DNA of 5,990 bases from Saprospiraceae bacterium (lineage in GTDB: Bacteria > Bacteroidota > Bacteroidia > Chitinophagales > Saprospiraceae), in the NCBI GenBank assembly GCA_023299965.1, contig JALZVN010000106.1, positions 1-5,990 of the forward strand, read 5' to 3'. This document shows, piece after piece, positions 1 through 5,990 of this stretch. Numbering within the stretch: position 1 is the stretch's first letter; every line of letters begins with the position of its first letter. Below the pieces are notes generated by a model, which saw only the letters and a list, made by a program, of their open reading frames with translations, did no database searches and was not told where the DNA came from. The position numbers were made by a program, and so were the translations under genes.

Positions 1-1112
1 ATAGGAGGGAGCATATTTTGAGCAGGGGTCCATCTGGTCCCATTCTGAATATAGGTTTTATAAATATCTAGACCTCCCATGCCCGTATGTCCATCACTGG
101 AAAAATATAGGGTGTCTCCATCTGCATAAGGAAACTTATCATCTTTTTCTGTATTGATAGCTCGACTCAGTAGTTTTGGTTCTGACCAGCCCTCATTCGT
201 TTTAGTAGTTAAATAGATGTCATAACCACCCCAGCCATCTGGATCATTAGAGGAGAAGTAAAGGCTGTTGTCATCTTTGCCAAAGCTGGGATGCCCATAG
301 TTAATCATTGGTTTAGTAAAGTTGAGTATTTGAGGCTCACTCCATTCGTCATTTTCTAGAATACTGCTCATCAGTTTGCAATATCTATCTTCATTGTCTG
401 CAGAGAAGCAGCGGCTAAAAATGATCATACTATAATCACTATTGAATGCAGCAGTTCCTTCATTACCTTCAGAATTGATAAGATTACTAAATTCCTTGGA
501 GTCAAAACTACTCTTGTCGAAGACCCAAAGATTAGAGAATTCATTTCCTGTCCAATTATAAGTTGCAGCTTCACCGCTAGATCTACGATCTGAAGTAAAA
601 AGTATGTTTCCATCTGGCATCAATACAGGGGCATAGTCTGCATTAGCTGAGTTAAGCCCCGCATCAGTAATCTTGTATGGATTTAGGCTTTCGTTTTCCT
701 TCCAGCCTTGAACGATATCACAGGAGCTAATTTCTTTTCTGTATTCGTAAGGGGAACCTATTTCTATACCGAGTTCTTTGAATGCTAGTTTGGCTTCCTT
801 GTAACGACCTGCTTTTTTGAGAGCAAATGCGTAATCCTTTAAAGCATCAATACCATAGCTATTGTCATACGCCGTTTTGAACCATTCTATGGATTCTTCA
901 TTTTTGTTCATTTTCTCAAACGACTTGCCTAATTTATAAGCAATTTTGCCTTTATTGACTCTAGAATTTTCCTTGTTGAATTCTTCGGGAAACATACTAG
1001 CAGCCACAGCAAATTGCTTTCTTTCGAAGGCCATATCGCCAGTTGTAATTTTTTGAGTGTAACTACAGGCAAAGATGAGAAGTAGACTAGTATAGAGGAG
1101 TGTTTTTTTCAT
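1..1112 (-). CDS. TPR/PD40 beta-propeller lipoprotein, PorE/OmpA-family-like (partial, C-terminus off left edge)
   Basis: The frame is open from the ATG at 1112 down to the left edge (about 370 codons, no stop), so the C-terminus is missing. The start is firm: it is the only ATG after an in-frame TAA at 1130-1128, five codons upstream. The protein begins MKKTLLYTSLLLIFAC, a short type II signal peptide with probable lipidated Cys16. The -2 Phe is atypical for a lipobox. Residues ~20-110 look like TPR helices (for example KLGKSFEKMNKNEESIEWF and ALKKAGRYKEAKLAF). From ~160 on come PD40/WD40-like blades: PVLMPDGNILFTSDRR near 162, a GHPSF/LYFSS/GGYDIY blade near 272 and a DKFPYADGDTLYFSSDG/GGLDIY blade near 323. 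In Bacteroidota this order is usually followed by a carboxypeptidase-regulatory-like domain and an OmpA peptidoglycan-binding domain, as in PorE of the type IX secretion system. Those domains would lie off-window, so the PorE role is inferred. Related envelope paralogues of unknown function are equally possible. Confidence 0.82.
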   Translation of the reverse strand, partial: MKKTLLYTSLLLIFACSYTQKITTGDMAFERKQFAVAASMFPEEFNKENSRVNKGKIAYKLGKSFEKMNKNEESIEWFKTAYDNSYGIDALKDYAFALKKAGRYKEAKLAFKELGIEIGSPYEYRKEISSCDIVQGWKENESLNPYKITDAGLNSANADYAPVLMPDGNILFTSDRRSSGEAATYNWTGNEFSNLWVFDKSSFDSKEFSNLINSEGNEGTAAFNSDYSMIIFSRCFSADNEDRYCKLMSSILENDEWSEPQILNFTKPMINYGHPSFGKDDNSLYFSSNDPDGWGGYDIYLTTKTNEGWSEPKLLSRAINTEKDDKFPYADGDTLYFSSDGHTGMGGLDIYKTYIQNGTRWTPAQNMLPP

Positions 1113-1139
1113 AAGTCCTATAATCGTTTAGGTTTTATA

Positions 1140-1200
1140 ACGTTTGGGCAAAATCTTATGTTGCGGGCTGTGCACGTTGGCGTAATCCCTTTTGACCAGC
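1140..1200. repeat. Candidate dispersed intergenic repeat remnant with CGTT(T)GGC motifs
   Basis: Two similar words occur in the same orientation 34 bp apart: ACGTTTGGGC at 1140-1149 and ACGTTGGC at 1174-1181. Between and after them lies sequence richer in G and C than the AT-rich DNA on either side, including GCGGGC at 1163-1168 and the palindrome GTGCAC at 1170-1175. Intergenic blocks with CGTTGGGC-like ends are, from memory, frequent in Bacteroidota genomes. That this is one of them is inference, because only one copy is in the window. Confidence 0.25.
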
Positions 1201-1211
1201 ATTTTAATAAG

Positions 1212-1237
1212 GACTGCAAAATATAAAACTCGCAGTC
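1212..1237. repeat. Short inverted repeat GACTGC/GCAGTC
   Basis: GACTGC at 1212-1217 is matched by its exact reverse complement GCAGTC at 1232-1237, with a 14-base AT-rich spacer. It could be a protein-binding site or a weak hairpin in the leader of the minus-strand lipoprotein gene. The six-pair stem is too short, and lacks a T-run, to be called a terminator. Confidence 0.35.
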
Positions 1238-1249
1238 ATATATAAAACT
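1221..1249. repeat. 10-bp direct repeat ATATAAAACT
   Basis: The word ATATAAAACT occurs exactly at 1221-1230 and again at 1240-1249. Start-to-start spacing is 19 bp, roughly two DNA turns, so two bound proteins would sit on nearly the same face. The second copy ends five bases before the 22-bp palindrome. In such AT-rich DNA a chance repeat is possible. Confidence 0.35.
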
Positions 1250-1253
1250 ATTC

Positions 1254-1275
1254 AACATGTAATATATTGCATGTT
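1254..1275. promoter_or_regulatory. 22-bp near-perfect palindrome, candidate operator of ligD
   Basis: The arms AACATGT (1254-1260) and GCATGTT (1269-1275) flank the self-complementary core AATATATT (1261-1268). Twenty of 22 positions are symmetric. The one mismatched pair (T1260 with G1269) would be a G-U wobble in RNA. The site covers the region where a -35 element would lie for the TATAAT box at 1286-1291, and ends 34 bp before the ligD start. A dimeric regulator bound here would be expected to block ligD transcription. The regulator is unknown, and a role in the divergent lipoprotein gene is less likely because its start is over 140 bp away. Confidence 0.45.
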
Positions 1276-1285
1276 TTGTATGCCT

Positions 1286-1291
1286 TATAAT
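1286..1291 (+). promoter_or_regulatory. Candidate -10 box TATAAT for ligD
   Basis: A perfect TATAAT lies 18 bases upstream of the ligD ATG, which would give a very short leader. No good -35 sits at the usual 17-bp distance: TTGCAT at 1267-1272 is only 13 bp away. The Bacteroidota TAnnTTTG element is not present. The leader has no Shine-Dalgarno, which is common in this phylum. In such AT-rich DNA the box could be chance. Confidence 0.3.
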
Positions 1292-1309
1292 AGACGAATA
1301 GCTCACTAA

Positions 1310-3598
1310 ATGCCTAAAAAAGAAGTATATACAGAGGTTGAGGGTCAAAAAGTGAAGTTGACCAACCTAAACAAGGTGCTCTATCCTGAAGCAAAATTGA
1401 CTAAGGCGGAGATAATATCTTACTATTTGGAGGTAGCCCCCAAGATGATACCCCATCTGATAGGAAGACCGCTGACCTTGATACGCTTTCCGGATGGGAT
1501 ACAGAATAAGACCTTTTATACTAAGAATATGCCTTCATGGACTCCAGAATGGATGGGAAAAAGCAAACTGCCATGGGATGAAGGAAATACATATTTAGTA
1601 GCCAATAATGCGGCACATTTGGTATGGTTAGCCAATCTTGCGTCTCTGGAAATTCACACTATGAATAGTGCACTATCTAAAATACAATATCCAGATAAGT
1701 TTGTCATTGATCTTGATCCTCCGGAAGATTGGAGTTTTGAAGAGGTGAAAGCTATCGCTGAGAAATTGAAAGTGTATTTAGATAAATTGGATTACGTAAG
1801 CTTCGCTAAATTAAGCGGAGGGAAAGGAATTCACATAATTGTACCATTGGCTAACTCTTGGACCTATGAAGAAGTTCAAGAGGAGGTCAAGAAAATGATG
1901 AAAGACTTCATCAAGCACAACAAGGAGGCCACCTTGCATGTCCACAAGGAACGCAGAAAGGGCAAAATTCTCTTGGATATCTATCGTAACCATGCTGGCA
2001 ATACTACGGTAGCTCCATATTCCCTTAGGGGGAAACCTGGCGCTCCAGTATCTATGCCTTTGACCTGGGCTGAGATTTTAGAATCAAAATCTGCTCAGGA
2101 CTATGATATCCAATCTGCAAAGGCGTATTGGAAGAGGGCTGGTGAGGGTTGGAAGGACTTTTTTAGCATATCCAATCAATTGCATATGGTAAATAAGGCA
2201 GTAGTTGTGGATGAAAGCCTGGATACGTATGTGCAAAAGCGAGATTTTACTAAAACAGGGGAGCCGGGTTCTTCTAAAGGAGAATTAACGCACAATGTCT
2301 CAGTAAATAATCAATTCGTAATACAACTTCATGATGCTAGTAATTTGCACTATGACTTGCGTCTAGGTATGGATGGAGTGTTGAAGTCATGGGCTGTACC
2401 TAAAGGTTTACCAGTAGTTCATGGAGTGAAGAGATTGGCTATTCAGACGGAAGACCATCCTGCAAAGTATATCGATTTTGAAGGAGTTATACCTAAGGAA
2501 GAATATGGTGGAGGAGAGATGTGGGTTTTTGATACGGGCAGTATCATTTGGGAAAAGCAATCTGAAAAGCATCTAAAGTTTGAGCTAAAAGGCAAATACA
2601 TCCAAGCTAACTATAATCTATATCGAACAAAAGAAAATCATTGGATAGTAGAACTAGATCAAGCCGATTTGGATACCGTTTTTGAAAAAGGATTTAAGCC
2701 AATGCTGGCGGATGTTTCCAAAGGCTTACCTAAGCAGAAAGACAATTATCTTTATGAAATAAAGTGGGATGGCATTCGAGTGATCGTGTACATTCAGGAT
2801 GGTGAAATAAGAATAGTTAGTCGATCAGGAAGAGACATTACGGATAAATTTCCTGAATTTTCGGATTATAAGTTTAGCAGAGTGCAACGTGCTATTTTTG
2901 ATGCAGAATTAGTTTGTCTAGATGAGCAAGGTAGACCTGTTTTTGCAGATATTATTTCGAGGATGCATAGGGTAGGGAACATATCGGGCGCGGTAAAATC
3001 GAAGCCTGTTTATATGTATATGTTTGATTGCTTGTATATTGATGGCTTGAAGATTACTGGCTTATCTTATGAGAGAAGAAGAAGCCTCATGAAACCTTTG
3101 ATTAAATGGGGAGACCTAGTGCGCGAAAGTAAGATTTTTGAGAATGGTAAGGAAATCTATGAAGCCGCGAAAGCAATGCAGTTGGAAGGGATCATGGCTA
3201 AGCAGAAAAAAGGTACTTACAAACCAGGAGATCGCTCCAATGCATGGCAAAAGATAAAATTCAGACAAACGATAGAATGTAGCATTATTGGGTATACCAA
3301 AGGAAAAGGAGATAGGTCAAGTTTGTTTGGGGCACTCCATGTAGCGGTTCAAGAAAAAAATGTTTGGAAATATTATGGCAAGGTAGGTACAGGTTTTGAT
3401 CATAAAAAAATGAAAATGATTTTTGAGCAGATTCTTGCTCTTGAAGAGATATCTAAACCCATAGGAGATAAGATAGAAGAAGAAAAGAATACGACTTGGA
3501 TAAGTCCAAAGCTTCAATGCGAGATTCAGTATGCATCATTGACGAATAACGACACTCTGAGGGAGCCTGTCTTTTTGAAGATGTGGCTGAGAGATTAA
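1310..3598 (+). CDS. ligD: ATP-dependent DNA ligase D (polymerase-phosphoesterase-ligase)
   Basis: Multifunctional end-processing and sealing enzyme of bacterial non-homologous end joining, which normally acts with Ku at double-strand breaks. Residues ~1-290 are the primase-like polymerase domain: metal ligands D134 and D136 in DLDPPE, the SGGKGIH motif at 169-175, and probable third ligand D223 followed by RN and VAPYSLR. Residues ~330-450 are the 3'-phosphoesterase, with family catalytic residues H341, H347, D349, R351 and H383 (HDASNLHYDLRL, EDHP). Residues ~463-762 are the ligase: nucleophile K485 in EIKWDGIR (motif I), SRSGRD at 504, FDAEL at 530 (III), MFDCLYIDG at 571 (IIIa), EGIMAK at 626 (IV) and WQKIKF at 646 (V), then an OB-fold. 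At 762 residues it matches the full-length polymerase-first type known from mycobacteria. The start is firm, because an in-frame TAA at 1307-1309 directly precedes the ATG. There is no visible Shine-Dalgarno. All motifs are intact, so it should be active. Confidence 0.97.
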   Translation: MPKKEVYTEVEGQKVKLTNLNKVLYPEAKLTKAEIISYYLEVAPKMIPHLIGRPLTLIRFPDGIQNKTFYTKNMPSWTPEWMGKSKLPWDEGNTYLVANNAAHLVWLANLASLEIHTMNSALSKIQYPDKFVIDLDPPEDWSFEEVKAIAEKLKVYLDKLDYVSFAKLSGGKGIHIIVPLANSWTYEEVQEEVKKMMKDFIKHNKEATLHVHKERRKGKILLDIYRNHAGNTTVAPYSLRGKPGAPVSMPLTWAEILESKSAQDYDIQSAKAYWKRAGEGWKDFFSISNQLHMVNKAVVVDESLDTYVQKRDFTKTGEPGSSKGELTHNVSVNNQFVIQLHDASNLHYDLRLGMDGVLKSWAVPKGLPVVHGVKRLAIQTEDHPAKYIDFEGVIPKEEYGGGEMWVFDTGSIIWEKQSEKHLKFELKGKYIQANYNLYRTKENHWIVELDQADLDTVFEKGFKPMLADVSKGLPKQKDNYLYEIKWDGIRVIVYIQDGEIRIVSRSGRDITDKFPEFSDYKFSRVQRAIFDAELVCLDEQGRPVFADIISRMHRVGNISGAVKSKPVYMYMFDCLYIDGLKITGLSYERRRSLMKPLIKWGDLVRESKIFENGKEIYEAAKAMQLEGIMAKQKKGTYKPGDRSNAWQKIKFRQTIECSIIGYTKGKGDRSSLFGALHVAVQEKNVWKYYGKVGTGFDHKKMKMIFEQILALEEISKPIGDKIEEEKNTTWISPKLQCEIQYASLTNNDTLREPVFLKMWLRD

Positions 3599-5990
3599 CT
3601 AGACTTTGTTTTGGTTATTGTTTTTTTGTACTCTGCAGTAAACCAACTTTTATCACTAGATTTATAAGGTAGAGACAAATGTTGAGAAATGTATTTTCTT
3701 GTGTCAATTTGATCTAGCATATATATTTTAGGCCATTTAGAAAAATCCATTTCGTGGATGTGATGTGCCAAGTTGTAAGTTACACTTTTGGTGAGATGAC
3801 CGGGTCCTAATTTAAACCAAGGGCCCTCGTTGAAATAAGTAGTCGTGTTTTTCATCCCTCTTTCATAGGCTTCTGATATGATTTCGTTGCCAGGAGCACA
3901 ACCCAAAAAGTTGTTGGAAATACAGCCAAAATCTCCTAATTTCAATACTAACTCTGCCTTACTTTCTACAAGAGTATTTAATGGTCGTACACATTTATCA
4001 TCTGCGTCTGAATAAAATCCACCCATTTTACTTAAATAAGCCAAGCGGAAAAAATCAGCTTGCATAGCTGGATGTTCGCAATTGAGAAATGCTGCAGCGT
4101 CATTATGACCAAGTTGAATTTTTAAAAAAATGTAGGCTGACCTTCTAGAGAATAATTTGTATTCAAAATCTGGATTCTGTTCTTTCCAAGAATTCATGAC
4201 TACGCTAACTGATGCAGGAATATTCTCACTGTCCCAATATTGAATAATTGTTTTGGGAATAGAAGGACTATTTTGAGTTGTATTCAATGATTGTTTAATC
4301 TTCTCAAAGATTCCTTGAGAACGTAATTCATTACTCAGATACAAGGAGAATCCAAAATAACTTGGGTGTTCTGCATTCAACTTGCTTAAGAAATCAAGTC
4401 GCCTTGCCCCTTGATAATTAAAGCTTTCGATAGCTTTCTTCTCTAATCTAGGATTAATATTTATCTCATTAAGTATTTTTGCTGTATGCCCTATCAAGGG
4501 AATAAGGACTCTACCAGAAGTCTCTTTTGTTTCTATTTCTTGAGTTGCTAATTTTAACTGTTGCTTCGCGTTGTCTAAATCACCTTTAAGAATATACAAT
4601 AGAGATAATCTATTTCGCAACATGTTTGTGTCTTCAGCTCTAGTGACCAACTCTGTGAGTATTTTTTCCGATGTAGTGTAGTCGTAATCTAAAAATGCAG
4701 TAGCAGAAAGGAAGCTTTGTACTGTAATATTCCAAATAGAATCTTTAGGACAATCATTAAGAAAGGTTATAGCCGCTTGCTTAGCTTTTGTAAGATCGCC
4801 TCTGCGCTGAAGTAACTGCATTTCAAGATAGCTAACCTTTTGCTCAATAGCATTGGTTGATTTTTTTTGGTCCGCTATCAACGACAAGGCTAGGTCGTAC
4901 TCGCCAGTATGCATTAAAAATTGCATGCGTTTAAAATTTATTTGGTCAATCGTAACGGCTCGTTCCTTACCTTGTTCAAGAATGGTTAAAGCTTCAGATA
5001 AATTTCCTTCTTTAAATAATAATTGCGCCATGCCAATGTAAGGCCAAGGAGAATTGGGGTGTGCATTTATCCCTTGTTGATAAATTATAAACGCCTTTTC
5101 GACTTCTTCTTTAGCAGATAATAAATTTGCTTTAAGTAATAGACTATTGATTTGTGTAGGGTTTTGAGAGAGGACTCTATCACAAATGACTTCAGCTTCA
5201 TCATTGTATCCTTGTCTATGCAAAATGGTTGATTTACTAGCCAGGACTCTAAGGTCATTTGGAGCTAATTTTTGCAATGTTTCGGTCTGCTTTAAAGCTT
5301 CTTTGTACAAAGCATTGTTAGTAAGATACCGCACGAAGTTCAATCTGATTCCTGCATGAGATGGATACGCCTGAGAAGCCTCTCTTAGCATATTGATAAT
5401 TTCTTCTTCTTTGGACTTGTCTTTATGTTGTATTGCATATTGTAATGCCGCGTTACCCGCTTGAGTATCATTAGTCGCAAGGTCTTTTGCCTTTTTGTAT
5501 CCCATTAAGGCAGCTTCGGTTTCTCCTAAGGCGGAGCAGGCTTGGGCCCATCTCATGTTATAACCAAAGTCGTTTGGCTTATGTTTAAGACCTGTTTTTA
5601 TAATGGCCTTTGCCTCTGCAAAGGAGTGATTGTGAAAATGTAAAACGAAAAGCTCTAGTATGGGTCTAGCCATCTTAGGATTTAACTGATGCGATTCCCT
5701 AAATGCTGTAAGAGCAACTTCTTTGTTTCCTTCTATGGCATTTAGTCTGCCCCAAAGTAGTAAAGTGTGTGCGGTATTTGGATTGTTTTTTCTGAGTATA
5801 TCAATTGATTCTTTTGCAGACGTTACATCCTTATTTTTCAATTCTATATTAGCCAGAGTGATTTGTACATGGACATTATATTTTTTGGCTAGTTCATTTT
5901 CTAGAACTTGTATGGCTTTCTCATCTTTGCCTTGTTCTGAATAAAGGTAGGCTAGTCTTATTTTAAATCTAATAAAATTTGGATAGGATT
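3595..5990 (-). CDS. TPR-repeat protein with C-terminal DXD glycosyltransferase domain (GT32/Och1-like), N-terminus off right edge
   Basis: The frame runs without a stop from the TAA at 3597-3595 to the right edge, about 797 visible codons. A TTG at 5841 could pass for a start but lies inside a TPR unit (LANIELKNKDVTSAKESID), and TPR-like sequence continues upstream, so the true start is off-window. From the right edge to about 4500 the protein is a long array of roughly a dozen TPR units, e.g. GNLSEALTILEQGKERA and GDLDNAKQQLKLATQ. A linker follows to about 4265. The C-terminal ~220 residues are a glycosyltransferase of the DXD sugar-binding type (Gly_transf_sug/GT32). They show IPKTIIQYWD near 4262-4230, HPAMQADFFRLAYL from 4074, then GGFYSDADD with the DADD metal and nucleotide-sugar motif at 4008-3997. 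It probably transfers a sugar from a nucleotide donor; donor and acceptor are unknown. TPRs may bind the acceptor or partner proteins. No membrane segment is evident in the visible part. Its 3' end overlaps ligD. Confidence 0.88.
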   Translation of the reverse strand, partial: SYPNFIRFKIRLAYLYSEQGKDEKAIQVLENELAKKYNVHVQITLANIELKNKDVTSAKESIDILRKNNPNTAHTLLLWGRLNAIEGNKEVALTAFRESHQLNPKMARPILELFVLHFHNHSFAEAKAIIKTGLKHKPNDFGYNMRWAQACSALGETEAALMGYKKAKDLATNDTQAGNAALQYAIQHKDKSKEEEIINMLREASQAYPSHAGIRLNFVRYLTNNALYKEALKQTETLQKLAPNDLRVLASKSTILHRQGYNDEAEVICDRVLSQNPTQINSLLLKANLLSAKEEVEKAFIIYQQGINAHPNSPWPYIGMAQLLFKEGNLSEALTILEQGKERAVTIDQINFKRMQFLMHTGEYDLALSLIADQKKSTNAIEQKVSYLEMQLLQRRGDLTKAKQAAITFLNDCPKDSIWNITVQSFLSATAFLDYDYTTSEKILTELVTRAEDTNMLRNRLSLLYILKGDLDNAKQQLKLATQEIETKETSGRVLIPLIGHTAKILNEININPRLEKKAIESFNYQGARRLDFLSKLNAEHPSYFGFSLYLSNELRSQGIFEKIKQSLNTTQNSPSIPKTIIQYWDSENIPASVSVVMNSWKEQNPDFEYKLFSRRSAYIFLKIQLGHNDAAAFLNCEHPAMQADFFRLAYLSKMGGFYSDADDKCVRPLNTLVESKAELVLKLGDFGCISNNFLGCAPGNEIISEAYERGMKNTTTYFNEGPWFKLGPGHLTKSVTYNLAHHIHEMDFSKWPKIYMLDQIDTRKYISQHLSLPYKSSDKSWFTAEYKKTITKTKSS

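Larger units (their letters stand above)
1113..1309. other. Divergent intergenic region between lipoprotein gene and ligD
   Basis: This stretch of about 197 bp separates two divergent starts and should hold promoters for both. Its left part (about 1137-1200) is richer in G and C than the right part (about 1201-1300), which is very AT-rich. It holds the motif pair, inverted repeat, direct repeat, palindrome and TATAAT box listed separately. A short minus-strand reading frame over it has no recognisable product and overlaps the ligD start, so it is not called as a gene. I could not find a confident promoter for the minus-strand lipoprotein. No exact match to the Bacteroidota -7 consensus TAnnTTTG was seen on either strand. 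Confidence 0.7.

Noticed and set aside
425..613. Minus-strand frame of 62 residues inside the lipoprotein gene
   Set aside because: It is out of frame with the continuous TPR/PD40 frame that runs from 1112 to the left edge.
1140..1181. Possible integron attC-like site
   Set aside because: GTTTGGGC and its complement do not fit the GTTRRRY/RYYYAAC core pair, no matching opposite core or stem was found, and no integrase or cassette genes are present.
1118..1348. Short minus-strand reading frame across the intergenic region into ligD
   Set aside because: It overlaps the ligD start and the regulatory repeats, has no recognisable domain or credible ribosome binding site, and ends just before the lipoprotein start. 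It is probably a chance frame in AT-rich DNA.
1811..1993. Minus-strand frames inside ligD (1811-1993 and 3317-3517)
   Set aside because: They are antisense to strongly conserved LigD motifs and have no features of their own.
3605..3646. Terminator after ligD from TTGGTT (3611-3616), AACCAA (3641-3646) and the run of seven T (3621-3627)
   Set aside because: The stem is six pairs with a 24-base loop, the T-run sits inside the loop rather than after the stem, and the whole lies in the coding sequence of the opposite gene.
4853..5944. Plus-strand frames inside the TPR-glycosyltransferase (4853-5041 and 5723-5944)
   Set aside because: They are antisense shadows of the TPR coding sequence. The long minus-strand frame with regular TPR periodicity is clearly the real one.
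3595..5990. O-GlcNAc transferase (GT41) assignment
   Set aside because: TPRs alone suggest it, but the catalytic part shows the IPKxIxQxW and DXD motifs of the Gly_transf_sug/GT32 type instead.

Overview
The window looks like chromosomal DNA from a member of the Bacteroidota, probably a free-living environmental one. Three things suggest this: the AT-rich composition, the weak or absent Shine-Dalgarno sequences at the two visible starts, and a lipoprotein that joins TPR repeats to PD40 beta-propeller repeats. That last architecture is typical of the PorE/OmpA-family envelope proteins of this phylum. Genus and species cannot be read from the sequence.

Layout, left to right. (1) Positions 1-1112, minus strand, hold the first ~370 codons of a TPR/PD40 lipoprotein. 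Its C-terminal part lies beyond the left edge. (2) Positions 1113-1309 are a divergent intergenic region of about 200 bp. It carries a slightly GC-richer block with two CGTT(T)GGC-like motifs, a small inverted repeat, a 10-bp direct repeat and a near-perfect 22-bp palindrome just upstream of a TATAAT box. (3) Positions 1310-3598, plus strand, encode a complete 762-residue DNA ligase D with domains in the order polymerase, 3'-phosphoesterase, ligase. All main catalytic motifs are intact. (4) Positions 3595-5990, minus strand, hold a large protein with a long TPR array followed by a C-terminal glycosyltransferase domain of the DXD/Och1 type (GT32-like). Its reading frame stays open to the right edge, so the N-terminus is missing.

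The three genes do not form an operon. The lipoprotein and ligD are divergent, while ligD and the TPR-glycosyltransferase converge with overlapping stop codons. LigD would work with a Ku protein in non-homologous end joining, but no ku gene is visible here. The two flanking genes are envelope or glycan functions with no obvious link to repair. No RNA genes, insertion sequences, CRISPR arrays or convincing intrinsic terminators were seen. The points most worth a second look are the palindrome in the ligD promoter region, the TPR-GT32 fusion and the mycobacterial-type domain order of LigD. I found no clear evidence for an undescribed multi-gene system.
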